Notes under the pieces: model-generated | What the model was told of the DNA's origin: nothing | Seen by the model: the letters and a program-made list of their open reading frames with translations, nothing else | Database searches by the model: none | Position numbers and translations under genes: made by a program | In this document: one piece after another, positions 12,485-25,259 of the stretch | Layout: each line of letters starts with the position of its first letter | How positions within the stretch are numbered: the first letter of the stretch is position 1 | DNA from: Nymphaea colorata | Lineage: Eukaryota; Streptophyta; Magnoliopsida; Nymphaeales; Nymphaeaceae | Length of the DNA: 64,000 nucleotides | Direction: 5' to 3' | NCBI RefSeq assembly: GCF_008831285.2 | Contig: NC_045145.1 | Span: forward strand, 15,702,040 to 15,766,039

Positions 12485-15400
12485 ATGGATGCCCTGGTTC
12501 TTCGATTTGCTGTTTGTGATGCAAATCGTAAGATCCATCATCACTCTGCTTCCTCCCCTCCCCTCTTGCTCTCTCACAGCTGCTCCAGGGCTGGAGGTCG
12601 CCGTCTTTCGGGTGCCGAGCGGCGGACGAAGGCGTCGTAAGTGTTGCTTTTTCTGCCTCTAATCCTTCCTTACGGGTTCTCTTTCTAATTTCACGAATTG
12701 CTTGCGCTCTGACTGTTGGCTCTTTTGTCTGGGTGATTTATCGGCTAAAAGTAGTAGTTCGGAATAGGATTTTTTTTTTCTTTTTAATGTTAAGGTTCGG
12801 ATTAAGTCCATTCTAATTCCATGCCGGGATTAGATTTGCGTTGCCAATTTGACATTCATGTTGTTGACAGCTGGAAATGCATTGGGCGTTTGCGTTTGAT
12901 GAATAATGTGCAACCCCATACGTTCATAACCTTTGATTTCCTACTCAGAAAGGCCTCCCGATTCATGTTAGCACCATCACGGAAACACCTTTTTGAGTTA
13001 TGAACCACAGTTGTATTGTAGTGTGATAATTCTAATGGAATCCTCCTGCTTCAGGTTCTTCCTGCGCAAGGCAGTGACCGCTATGCAATTAATTATGCCT
13101 CTTGCGGAGATTGGCATTTTCGGGAAATCATATGATAGAATTTCAGGTTGCTCTTTCAGGAGCTGGATATTTAAACCAAGCCTTGTTAAAGGAAATCTAA
13201 AGTTTATCGCAGTTCCTACAGAAGTACATGGAAAGAGGTGAATACTCCGCAACTACGTGCAGCCAAGTAATAGCTAATTGCAACGATTACTTGAATTGAA
13301 GCAAATGCATTTTTATCCGGCTCTCATGCTATTGGTTGCTAACTTTCCTCTTTGTGTATGGTAAAGGATTACTTGATATGAAGTTCTTGTCAAGTTACAA
13401 ATAGATCACATGTTTAATGTGTAGTGATAATATAATTGCATCCCTTTATCCGATTATCTTTGGGGCCGTTGTAAGTTTATCTGTTCGTTTTTTATGAGCC
13501 AATAGAGTCATATCGATGAAATATGCACATTTTGCTAGATGGGCAACTGCAATTGTTCAACTTATATCGACATGATACTTGTTGTTGTGTTTGGTTTTAT
13601 AGCATGTAAGAGATCTTCCAATACTAAAGTGAGAGACCCTGAGATACAAAGAACTCGTTGTTTTGAGAATTGAGTTTAAGGAACATTAGATAGAAAGCTG
13701 TTGGAGCCTGAAGGACGTTAATGTGGGTAGGGCAGATATACGAGCAGGCAAGACTGCAGAATCTGTTGCCTTTGTTTGCCAGTGACACTGTCTGCCTGCT
13801 TGAATGCTTTTTGACCCACACTATATAACTTTTTTGTATTTAGGGCCTATGTCACGTGGGTGCTTCTAAATGGCTGCCGCACCTGTGTTCGACCCGTGTC
13901 GACGCTGGTGCTTCTCCAACACTGTACATCCAGGTCGGTCAGCCGAACCAGATCTAAACTGACCATTTTAAATATGCACATAACTAAACTATTTCTAATA
14001 CAAAAAGTTTATATATAAATATAGATAAATAAAAGTTATAAAACTACTAAACAGCTAAAATAGCTATATAACAAATGATTTATATACATATATACACACA
14101 CATATATATACGTAATCGCAACACCTACACCTAAAATTTTTTGAAAAATTGCTGCATCTGCACCTGCACCCACGCCCTGCCCCCATATGGCATAGTTTAG
14201 GGCACTTTTGAAAGTGAAATTTTAAGAAAGGGGAACATTCTTTGCACATGAAAAAGCATGGTACTTGTAGATAAAATAAAATTTTCTGATAATTTGTTTT
14301 CCTCCTTAAATGGAGCAACTTATGTATGGCTGGTAAATTGTGCTAAAACTTTTGACACTTGAAATGATGGAACATTTACATATGAGAAATTTATTGAAAG
14401 ATTTTGTTTTGCATTTCATACAGAATCTTCGCTTTTTCTCCTACTTCAGAATATGCCTAATTCTAACAGAAAAATATTGCTTGTAGTGAAATTTTATTTG
14501 CTTTTTCTGGGTTGCAATTTTTTATGTGCAGTGGAAAGAGGAACTTACATGGTTCAGAAATTGGGCCTGCATGATAAGACTGCAAAGCAGCATTATCTTC
14601 ATCCTAAGTTGGAGCACCCTGAAGAATGCGTCAGCTTAAGCCTTAGGATGAATTGTTAGATTGGCTGGCTAATTTTCTCTGCTGCTGATTTTCATTTGAG
14701 ACAGTTAAATCAATTTATTCTTCTCAAAAGATATCTCTATCATTTGCTTAAGAAGCTAGAATTGCCATCTGGATTTGGTCAAATTCTGACCACCTTTTAA
14801 AACAAATAGAAATGGGTTGAATTACCAGGTGCCGGGTGCTTCACCCATTGTGCTGCCTTAGTGGTTCTGAGGTTACAGACTAGTAAATCAATCAAACCCT
14901 GGTCAAGCAAACGTAAAGGTGGATGGCTTGATGTAGGTAAATTCATAACCAGACCAAGTGCATTGTCCAAGTGCATTCTTGTCAGATTCTGGGACTATCA
15001 GTGCATTCAATTTCTTTATGAAGCTAAACCAGCAGCTAGTTTAGATATTAGCCACTTGACAACCAAATCCAATGAGTTCTTGATAAGAGTCTAAGATTGT
15101 CCATGATTGGATTCATCATATCCTTTATTGATGCATAGCAAGCATTGCTGGTGATATGTAATTCTTGGAATTCCATAAATCCATAGTGCCAGTATATGTC
15201 AGATAATGTCACCACCATTCTGTTCAGTCAGGTCAAGAGATGCAGATGGAGCTATGAGAATTAAGAAGGCCTGCTTAACTTGTAAGGTGCCTAAAATTCC
15301 CTCCTTCCTATGCAGCTCAGTAACAAGTTATATGGATATTTTTGAGCTGACTTGCTCTTGTTAGGCTGATGGCTGATTTTTCTCATGGCTTGTTTGCCAT

Positions 15401-16971
15401 AATGACATATGATGTGTGTCAGTGTCACCTAATACAGCAGTCAAATGTTAACAAGATTCACAGTCTTGTATAAGTAAAAGAGGATTTGTGGAGAAGTTAA
15501 ACTTATGGACTTTGAAAAATCTATGAGCTTATTCAGAGAATCTATGAACTTAGAGATTTGATAGTAGCTTCAAGTATGTTATCATGCAGGTTTTGGCTTC
15601 AACCTTCTAAGCTTTGTAAGCTGCTATCAAATGATGCTCGTTGTACCATTGACTGCTGTTTTGAGTAATGTTCATGGTTCCTAATCCAGGGCATGGGGGG
15701 TTACCTGTACGATGTTGATGATTGTACTACAGATTGATGAATGTACTATAGAAACAAAGGAATTAAGCTTTAGGAACATCTACTTGGTTCCAAGTGGGTG
15801 CTGTGGTCAGCAGAAAGGCTTCAATGGCCTTGATCTAACAAGGAATCTACATTCCATCTCTTCTGCTGCAGTTTTTTCATGTCTACATGAGATTAGTTGG
15901 TCGGAAAGATTAGTCTACTGTTTAGAGCTTTGTCATGAAGATCAGGGCAAAAAAGTTGCATACCGAAGAAGGGCCAAACTCAAAATGTGGAACCTGATGT
16001 GGGAATGGTGCCCTTGTCTGGCTTGGAAGGTTATGTTACAGATATTTTTATCTGTATGAATATCCAACTATTTGCTGGACATGAGGGCTTTTGGCTTTTC
16101 CATACAAGCTTTCATTGTTCTACTGTTGCTTAGGTAAGATTATAAACTTTGCATGTTAGTCTTTTGGTGTTGATATGACTCAGTGAAATGATTGAAAGGA
16201 CTTGTGTAATTTCTTCCTCTTTCTCTGTCATTTTTCTCTTATTTTTACAATATCTCCCATTTAGGCACCTGGTATTGTATCACTTGGTCAATTTCCTACC
16301 AATTGGTCTTGTTTCTATGAACCAGGGAGATGATATTCAGTGAATATGTTCACTTGTAATTTGGTTTATTCTGTTTTCTATCAGTTGTGATTTCTTATTT
16401 CTGACGACATCTTAATATCATTGTGAATATGCAATCCATGTCTTTTATTGAAAAAACAAAACAAGTTCCCTAGTTTTGTCCTTGAGTGATGATTTACTTC
16501 ACATGGCTTTTCTTTTTCATTAAATGCCCTGCTAGGTCCGAAAGAAGAAATTGGAAAATTGCCTTTGCTTTGGATACAGGAGGTTCTGATGCCACTGGCG
16601 ATTCAAGTCCAATTGAAGACAGTTCTGCATTTGGCGGGACTCGTCTGGTGAGTATAGTTCGTGCTGCCAGTAGGCAGTTACTGCAAAAGCTTAATGTTGC
16701 AAGAAGGAACTTTCCCATGAAAATCTTTCTCTTGCTGTTGGGGTTTTACACGGCAAATGCATTAGCAACAATTCTGGGACAAACAGGTGACTGGGATGTC
16801 TTGGTTGCTGGCGTTGTTGTAGCTGCCATTGAAGGCATAGGTATGCTCATGTATAGAAAACCTCTACAGTTACCAGTAGGAAGGCTGCAGTCATTTGTTG
16901 TGATGGTGAACTATTGGAAAGCGGGTGTCTGCTTGGGCCTCTTTGTCGATGCCTTCAAACTAGGAAGTTGA
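12485..16971 (+). CDS. Ycf20-like chloroplast membrane protein (NPQ6/NPQ7 family), 3 exons
   Basis: Nuclear relative of the plastid/cyanobacterial Ycf20 protein; Arabidopsis members are needed for normal non-photochemical quenching in thylakoids. Exons 12485-12636, 13055-13237 and 16536-16971 join in phase at GT-AG sites to give 256 aa. The conserved part is residues 146-256: GGTRLVS, then hydrophobic segments at about 174-192, 199-217 and 230-249, with hallmark [20 protein letters not shown] and a [18 protein letters not shown]-terminus. The first 110 residues are basic and Ser/Arg-rich, as in a transit peptide. The start is uncertain: the frame is open to Met1 at 12485, but Met61 at 13083 would give 196 aa, closer to the usual family length, making exon 1 a 5' leader. 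An out-of-frame ATG at 12475 precedes Met1. It is divergent from the kinase gene. The 3.3 kb second intron holds no recognised exon. The family is certain; the start is not. Confidence 0.92.
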
Positions 16972-17299
16972 AGCAGGCATCATTATATAACCTTCGCAAT
17001 TTAAATAATTTATTTTCTTGTTGCCAGAATGGTCTTGATTGTGCCATTTTTTGAGGAATACACGTCTGTCTTATACCGGTCTTCCCATTTCACCTCATCC
17101 ACTGTTGGTCATCCAAGTAAACTTGCTCTGTTTATTTCTGTCGATTGAAAATCTTCATAGCGTCAATTTCTTGCGGAGAAGATTGTGTTCTACACTTGAT
17201 GAAGCTTTCCACCCAATGACAAGGGAAGGGCCAGAGTTTTCTAGGTACGTCACATCAGTAACTCAAGGGGGTGTTTGGTGACTTTGTTCTTGGATTCGA

Positions 17300-17540
17300 G
17301 AAGATCTAAAATTTTAGGATTTTTTGATCCTTGATTTCTAATAAGAACGTAAAATCTAATGCCTGAAAGATGCCAAATTACACTATAAATTTATAAAACC
17401 TTGCGTCTTGAAATCCAAGGCTTTCTAATCAGACCCTCCTCCACTCTGACCTGAGATTCATAGGATTTGAGACATAACTGTAATTTTAAATCCACGGTTT
17501 TAGAACCATGAATTTGAGGCGGGCCTCTTGTTAAATCAAA
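17300..17540. repeat. Degenerate dispersed repeat, copy A
   Basis: This resembles 31480-31690 over its length. Shared blocks include an 'ATTACACTAT' block, a 'CTTG...AAxCCAAGGGCTT'-like block, 'CTCCTCC' followed by 'CTGACxTGAGA', and 'TTTTAAATCCA'. It is preceded at 17267 by GGGGGTGTTTGG, which resembles the terminal repeat of the MITE at 32766. Non-autonomous DNA element remnants are the likeliest explanation. Confidence 0.5.
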
Positions 17541-19571
17541 ACCTTGGATATAAGATGCGGGTTATTCATACCCAGTTCTTCTTCCCTCGTCCACTAGGAA
17601 CCCTTGCTTCTTCGTTCCATTCTGTGGCAAATGACACACCTACCATGCGTGTTGAGCTCTAGACCACCAACTTGAAGACGTTAATCCCGCTCACCTAGCT
17701 AGGCTGTAGCCTTCCAGCCTTTATGGCGAAGCTTATCAAACAATTTGACAATGGTGTTTGCTTACATGAGATGCAGATAACCATTATCGAACATATGCTG
17801 CAGTTGAAATCCTTAACGCGTGCTTACAGATTCAGACAAAACTTTAGAACTAGTAGGTAGTGATTACTGGTCGAGATTGTGTTTGATGACCTTATATCTG
17901 AGATTCAAGTAGCAAAGGTGGCACCAAACGTCTCAGGTGCTGTTGAAAACAGATGTTTATAGCGGAAGGGTCCTCATATCTACGATCTGAGTTGCAGCGG
18001 GGCAAAGGGGGAGGTTCAAGCTTGGAGTCCCTCTCAGGCAATTGGATCTGAGACCAATAACCTCAAATCTGATCTTACCCCTCTGATCTCAAGATCCAAG
18101 CAATCTGAATGCCTCATCAAGGACTTCAGATACTAAACCCTTTGGTGGCGGTGATTACTTTGGACGTGAGATCAGAAGCAACGGAAATCAAATCACCCAT
18201 CTTCATTAGATGGAAACCATTTCAGTTCTTGCCAGCCCACATGCCCTGTGAAAATTCTTTTCCAGATTTAGTTCAAGTGCCAAAGCAAACGTCTCCAACT
18301 CCCCTGCAACTTTGGCATCTTCACCGACAAGGTAGCTAAAACAAAAAAAAAAATTGAGCTGAAAATTGAATTTAAATGCTTGCAACTTAACAAGAAAATT
18401 CTTCATTGACGTGAAACTTTCATGTGAACATGATGTGCAAAATTATTTCCATGCAAGTTTTTCAGCCAAAAAGATTTAGGTTTGATGTGGATGACAAAAC
18501 CAATCACGTGGATAACTTACTCAGCCAACAAAAATTACTTCGGGATAAAATATCCTGGAAATGAGGATGACGTATGGAGATGCATCAAACAAACGGTAAA
18601 AGAGCCGGGATTCCCTTGTCGATGCATTCACGACTTCCTTCACCCGCTCGAGTTGTGAAGCGGGAATCCACCTCTTTCATCGCCGACGGTCTCCCCATTC
18701 CTCCATGGCAGGCAGCCTCCATACTCTGCATCCTGCCATTCGCTATCGTCGGTTCTGACACCGTCGTCCACTGCATTGCCGGATTCCATACCATCGTTTG
18801 TGCTATTCATGGAAAAAGTGCCTTTTCTTCTTCGATCCCCATCTATTGAACCTGATCCGACACCGGCGTCCATTAAAGGGGGTTTCCATGAACGCCTTCG
18901 TCCAGTTTCGGAGGATTATTCGAAGTTCGTCGGCTCGGATCTGACTTATCCCAGTGGTGCTCTTGTACGGTTTTCTCATCTGATTTCTCTCTTTCCGTAT
19001 CTCACTTATATTATATGAGATGATTTACTGTGCTCTCTCTGCATCATGCTTCATGTATGGAGATGTTATCATCATTGCTTGCGATTTACTGTTAATGTTA
19101 TGGAATCGGTTAATGATCTATGGAATCAAAAGCCGCCTCGTTATCGCTCTGTTCATGCTTTTGTTCGTGGCTGTTCGAAGCATGACGATTGATGTCTATG
19201 ATAGTAATGCAACTATTACATGAGTTTCATAATTTGTCCACAGATTGAATTGCAATGTCTATAGGTAGAAATTTGACTTGAAGCACGGTATTTCAAGCTT
19301 GTGGCTATAAATTCAGATGTTTCTATCAAGTTGATGGTCCGGGCCGACACAGCAACAACTCATCGGCTCATCAGTTTTAGCTGATTGGGTGGGAATGCCT
19401 GGACCTACGCTAGCTCAGCAAGTGTTGCATGCGATGTCCGGAACACTGGGACAGTGTTCCCACATACGGAGAAGCCATGGACCACCCTGCAGGTGCCCCT
19501 GTCTGCCGTTGAAGATGGGGAGGCAATGCAAGGGTCTGGTTCAGCACTGCAGCTTGTCCGGGTCTCTGCTT

Positions 19572-19576
<5 letters not shown>

Positions 19577-19602
<26 letters not shown>
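19577..19602. repeat. (GA)n microsatellite
   Basis: About thirteen AG units with one interruption, in spacer. Confidence 0.95.
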
Positions 19603-19604
<2 letters not shown>

Positions 19605-22134
19605 AGCAGTGTGTCATGGTGGCATCTCTTTATTCATCTGGCTTTAGCAAATACCGTCCTTTCACGTGTAAGTTCGTGGATGGAAAAGCATGTTAGTGGT
19701 GGTGGGTGATCAATCGATTGGTCACTTCAATGGCGTTTCTTCGATGTTTGTTGTTCAGCATGAGAATAACGTGGCAGAAGTTCCTCTTCTGGGCGGTGGG
19801 AACTTTCTTCCCATAGCCTGCCGTGCGGGCGTTCAGGTGAATGGTGGCCCTCGGCCACAGTGCCTCTCTTGCTTTGTATCATTATATGTGTGGTGTGTAC
19901 ATGTGGAGTGGGAGAGAGTGTGTGTCCGTAGAATTTGAATGTAGGTTAGACAAGACTTGAATTTTAGATTCTACAGTACCCCATTTATGCAACTCCTAAA
20001 TTTCTTCAGCAGAATCCCTAGTTTTTTGTATAAACGGTACATTTAATTTTAGAAAAGAGAATACGTAGAAGGCGGTAAGAGTTTTTACATCTTATGTCCC
20101 TAGTGTGTGCGTGTGTGCGTGTGAATCGAATAAGAATAGATTGGAAGCAGAGAAAGTGAGAGAGGATTATATATTCACCTACCATTCGCATGGACTAGAC
20201 ATCACTGGCGTTCTATACCCTCTGCAGGTTTGGGAATTAGGTAAAAATGGATTTATCCTTACGGTCTTTCTGGCAGGAATCAATTCCCGTGTCATTTAAC
20301 ACCTGAAAATTCATAAAATATGTTGGCCGTTTGGTCACAATCAGATCATTAGAAAACCATGAATTCGCACTAGAAAGCCATCTAAATCAGATTAATCAAA
20401 TCAAATAGTCTTTAACAATCAAATATATAAAGTGCACTCGCACAGCGTGTGAGAACCATTTGTAGAATTCACCACCTGCTTCTTCTAGAACAAAGGACAG
20501 TAGATGCAAAAGACTCACTTTGAGAGGCACTTCAGTAAGTTATAAATCATCTTACAAACTCAACCTACAAACTTTGGCTGACTTTTATATGTAGAACATT
20601 TTGTAATATGAACACGTTATACATACACTCCTTGTCATGGAACCCAAGTAAGATCAGTTTTCCTTCCTTTTTCTCACTCTTCCTCTAAATCTTTCTCTCC
20701 TTTTATTTTCTTTTTTTTTCTTCTCTCCACAATAATTCTCCTCATCTTAAGTTTAGTGAATCTCAGGGAAAAGAAGAGGCTGTCTTTTGTAATTTGTACA
20801 TATAGTTGTGCAGCATGCAAAGTGTGCCTGCTTTGCCATTGCCACTGCCTCCCAAAAGGGTGCATTGGTGCTGGTATGCTCATGCCTTCAAGCCAACTTG
20901 ACGGCTTTCTTGCTGAGAAGTTGAAATTATAGCCTTATCTTTTTCTGTTTGGAGTTATTCTTTTGGTTTTTTCATGTTAAAAAAGCATCTTTAGTTTGTT
21001 CAAAACGAGGGCTATGTCTGCAAAGACTTGGGACAACACCTTGGTTACCATCAACCTATGGTGAACACTTTTACCGGTTGCATTCGGACTACGTAGTTCT
21101 TGCGTTGAGCAGAACGGACCATCGGCAGTTCTTCCTTGCAGAAAATGCTGCGTATAGTTGGATCGCAACTGGAAAACTTCTTTCTACACGTTTGTTTGGT
21201 GCGAAATGAGGAACATGTCCTCTCGTTGTCTCGCACAATCTTTGTGGCCTTACCTAGCTAGCCCGCTTTAGCTCCGGGAATCTGTAGCTATCAAGGCTGG
21301 GGCTAGAGCCTAAGACGGTCCTCGAAGCCATGGATGATAAGTCACTATCGTGGCATTTTTGTTGTCAGATTTGTAGATTTACAAGATTTATACTTTGATC
21401 TAAACTTAAGAACATCTTGCTTCCTTTGCTGATAGGGCGTATTTGAATGATAAGTTCCTGGCAGCCATTTCTGTTTCTCAGTTATTTGCACATCCTCATT
21501 AGCAGGACCTTCAATTCTCATCAAATAAATCAACCCCGCAATCAAGAACATAAAAACCGCAGCATCTTGAGAATGTTTGTTCTTGCAGGATTACTTTTAC
21601 TTTTAACTTGTAGATTTGTTTTTATACTTTCTTTGTTACCCTTTTGTCGCATGTCCTTAACCAAGGATCTGAATTCTGAACTCCGGTGATCTAACATCAG
21701 ATCTCGGCCTCTTTTCAACGTGCAGATCTAAGACCCACATACTGGAATGGTGCTGCTGAAATCCACCGTTCGAAAAATAGATTTCATGCCCCACAATAAG
21801 AGAGACCTTGCCGTGATGATTTAATCTGCCATGTAAAATTCGGATGCGAACATGCAAACATGTCTATACAGACGTACCCAATTTGTATCCATTCTGCAGG
21901 TACTGCTCATTCAGGGAAGCACGGAGTGTAAAAGAATAAAAATGCCCTTTAGCTGAAAAGAAAGAAAAGAAAAAGAAGAGGAAAAATCAGAATAAGTGAA
22001 AACGTTTCAGTTTGGAGAAGCACAAAACTGCCTTGAATGCAAAAAAAATAAAAAAGGCCCCTTGCATGGGTCTATTAACAAAGCACCAAACATGCCCACG
22101 TGTATAAACTTCTTATATACTAAGTGCAGACCAT

Positions 22135-22386
22135 AGGGCCTTTGTAACAAAAACCCATTATATTATTGTTTTATGAATCTGTTTCAAAGATTGAAGCGAA
22201 TTCATGAAACACTGGCTTTCAATTGATGCATAATCTGCTTCAATCCTCGAAACAAATGTACACAATGCTAACATAATGCTATGCTACCTAATGCTCCCTA
22301 AACTTACTGCTCAATAAATTTGTTTTAATCTATATAACAGATTCATGCGATATTGTGTTAATGTTTCTTTTGCCAAACGCCCCCTT
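22135..22386. mobile_element. MITE candidate with imperfect terminal inverted repeats
   Basis: The left end begins AGGGCCTTTGTAACAAAAAC, and the reverse complement of the right end begins AGGGGGCGTTTGGCAAAAGA; about 250 bp lie between, with no coding capacity. The ends belong to the same GGG(N)GTTTG style as other elements in this window. No clean target-site duplication was seen. Confidence 0.45.
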
Positions 22387-22677
22387 ACTGGTACACCATT
22401 TTGAGCATGTGTTGATGGTGACATTAGTGCTGGCCCTGGTATGGAGAACATGTAGATATCCAATAATAATCTAAGTTATTAAACTTTGACATTAACAATT
22501 CTTTCGTAGAAAATTATTTTTTATTAAATAACAAATTAACTAATGAACTTCTGTCCTCATACCCTATTTTCAAAATGATTTGAATGCATGTCATGACTTG
22601 TCCTGTTTATGTGTCCTTGTGATACATACACATGCGCACAAATGGTGACAGTAAATTATTTCACACATACACACATA

Positions 22678-22702
22678 TTATATATATATATATATATATA
22701 TA
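22678..22702. repeat. (TA)12 microsatellite
   Basis: Perfect TA run in spacer, just after several ACACAT units. Confidence 0.95.
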
Positions 22703-23085
22703 AACCACAAACACCTGGCCTCAGATCCAGAAAGAGGACTGAGCGCTAGATACGTACTTTTAATGTAAAGTTATAGACAAAAGAACTCTACTCATAATTA
22801 AATGGAAGTAATAGACTCCTTTAACTTTTGTATTTTTCTTGACCTTTTTGTTTAATAAAAAAAATCTATCATCTTTACATAAAGGGCCTGCGGGACGTTG
22901 AAGAACATTTAATCAATTATATACACAAAAACACGAATCGATCAGCAAAACCTTTAGCTAGGTCATAAATTAAGAACTATGTAAACACAATTATTCTTGT
23001 TAAATATCTAAAAAAGGTACTTTGAATAAAGTGAAGTTGATGGCAAAAAGTCAATAATATTGCATTGGCAGGCACATCTATCTCT

Positions 23086-23089
<4 letters not shown>

Positions 23090-23153
<64 letters not shown>
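23090..23153. repeat. (CT)n(TA)n compound microsatellite
   Basis: About sixteen CT units continue directly into about fifteen TA units. Similar CT and TA tracts recur at 23525-23550 and 23636-23704, making a 600-bp microsatellite-rich patch. Confidence 0.95.
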
Positions 23154-23155
<2 letters not shown>

Positions 23156-23633
23156 TAATCGTTTTAAGAACAAATTTGAGTAGAATTGAAAAAAAAACAC
23201 AGAAACAGATGCACGTCTTGTACTTGGCAAACCACGACAGCCACGCCCTAGCTAGGTTAAGCAAAACATAACATGTCCACAATAATTTTTGAAGTCATAT
23301 CGCAGGGCTCTAGCTCTATGTCTTTGTGGGTGCGCCTGCCTCCAGGCACACGTGAATGCATGTGCTTGTGTCTGCATCTCCATCACACATTCATATTTAT
23401 CTATCTTCAAAAGAACTCTTGATGTGGACTCAATATACGCATAGGTGCTAGCTGTATCCATTCAATCATAACACCCCATCGTACTCTAAGTCTAATAATC
23501 GAACCCCCAATTACAATTCCATAACTCTCTCTTTCTCTCTCTCTCTCTCTATTGTTAGATTCACTCAGCTTTCTTGTTTGTGTTGCCATCCATTTTTCCT
23601 TGAATGTTTCCCGTTTTAATGAATTGGTTTTTC

Positions 23634-23666
<33 letters not shown>

Positions 23667-24179
23667 GAGTGTTGTTTGCATGGTTTATATATATATATAT
23701 ATATCAATCATTTAGATTTATTGGATACTTGTTTGAGGTGATGAGATGAGTGGGGGCAGATAAGTGCATGAACCGGGAATACACCATCTGCTCCCTTTAG
23801 AGGCAACATCGCATTTGTTTATGAATATCAGGGGGTTGAAGGCGACCAATATCTCATAAATTAATCATAGCTTGCCTTGGTATAGATCTTCTTTATGTTT
23901 ATATCCTTTTTACGGCTTTTGGAAATCTGTGATCCACGAGGAAAAGTTGAAACGAGGCCCCTTGGGTTCACTCACAGACAAAAGAAAACTATATTTTTTT
24001 TTTTTTTAAAGTAGAAAGAAGGGAGAAGAAGATACATTATTCATCGGTATATCGAGAAGAGATTTTTCTCATTATTAAACTGTTAATTACATTATTAAAT
24101 TACCACTTGCTCGTCGTCGTTATGAAATAATCAGTAATTAATGTGATCATTAAGTCCAAATAAAAAAAAAAAAATCAAA

Positions 24180-24570
24180 GGGGGCCACATGGGCGTGGGC
24201 GAGGGCCTAGTTGGCTCTCCCGTGGGGAGCAACAACGCGTACGGCCGGGGTTGATTGGGTCGGAGAATCTTTCCGAATTCGGAAAAATCTCTTCCGCCGC
24301 CCGATAGCTCCCCGTCGCTCCACGTCGCTCCCTTTTCCCGAATCTGGAAAACCGTACGGTCGGCTGGGGGGGCTTCTTCCGGCCGGCCGGCCGGCTTTGG
24401 CGCTGCGCCCCCTGCCTTTTCACCGCCGGCCCCTCGACCTTTTCCCCATTCTGCCATCGAAAAGTTGCCGAAATTACTGGGCCCATCCCCACTTCCCTGC
24501 AGATGCCCTCGGCCGTAGGTCGTCCTCTTTCAGGGAGGGACTTTTAGCTCGAGTAATTGTTGGGTGAGGA
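24180..24570. other. GC-rich island in AT-rich spacer
   Basis: About 390 bp of markedly GC- and CpG-rich sequence, including a (CCGG)n-like run near 24380-24395, stands between AT-rich flanks. ORFs are open on both strands, which is expected from the GC richness, and none resembles a known protein. It could be a promoter-like CpG island or a terminal piece of a transposable element. Confidence 0.5.
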
Positions 24571-25157
24571 AGCCCTCACTGGAAGCTGCGTGAGGATATG
24601 TAATAAATGATCAGGATATACATGCCAAGGTTAACTTGTCGAAGTTAAATCTCGAAAAGTGTTAAGACCGAACTTCCTGAAAGCATTTATCATTTTGTGC
24701 ATTGGAGTAGATCACATACATGTTCTGTGGATCTCAAAAAGATTACACCAATTTAGATCCAACAGTTTATTTAGAAAGAGAAAAGAAGAAACAATAAAAA
24801 AAAAGGAGAGATCCGATCGAGCTGACATGTGTCGTCTAAGCACGAGTCTATCATTTGGTTGTCAGTGTACTCTCATCAATGTGCTAATAATTTTAGCATC
24901 GGGAGACATATAATGCATGTTGTTCAGTGATTTAACTAGGGTCCAACCTTATCTCCATTGTCAAAATCAAAAGTGTGAATAAATGGATGCCAAAAAAGAG
25001 GAAAGCAGTCCCTCTTTAAATAGGCAAGTGAGATTGAAATAGATGGGGATTCTTCCAAGTTTCATCCACATTCCTTGGAAGTTGGGGTGTACAATTTGAT
25101 GTTGTATTGCTGATTGGTATTGTTTACTTCTGCTTTGGAAAGTATATCATAGTTGAT

Positions 25158-25259
25158 CTATCTGATTGTTATGTTACAGTGACAACCCATTCTTAGTTCA
25201 AATTTTTGCTATCTGATTGTTATGTTACAGTCACGACCCATTCTTAGTTCAAATTTTTG
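25158..25259. repeat. 51-bp tandem duplication
   Basis: Two adjacent 51-bp copies starting CTATCTGATTGTTATGTTAC differ at only about two positions, so the duplication is recent. Confidence 0.95.

Noticed and set aside
23065-23282. ORFs through CT/TA microsatellites (runs of Leu-Ser and Tyr-Ile)
   Set aside because: Simple-repeat translations such as this one and those at 7933-8118 and 34567-34755 are not genes.
24131-24567. Four overlapping ORFs on both strands in the GC-rich island
   Set aside because: GC-rich sequence has few stop codons by chance; none shows a domain, and no frame is better than the others.
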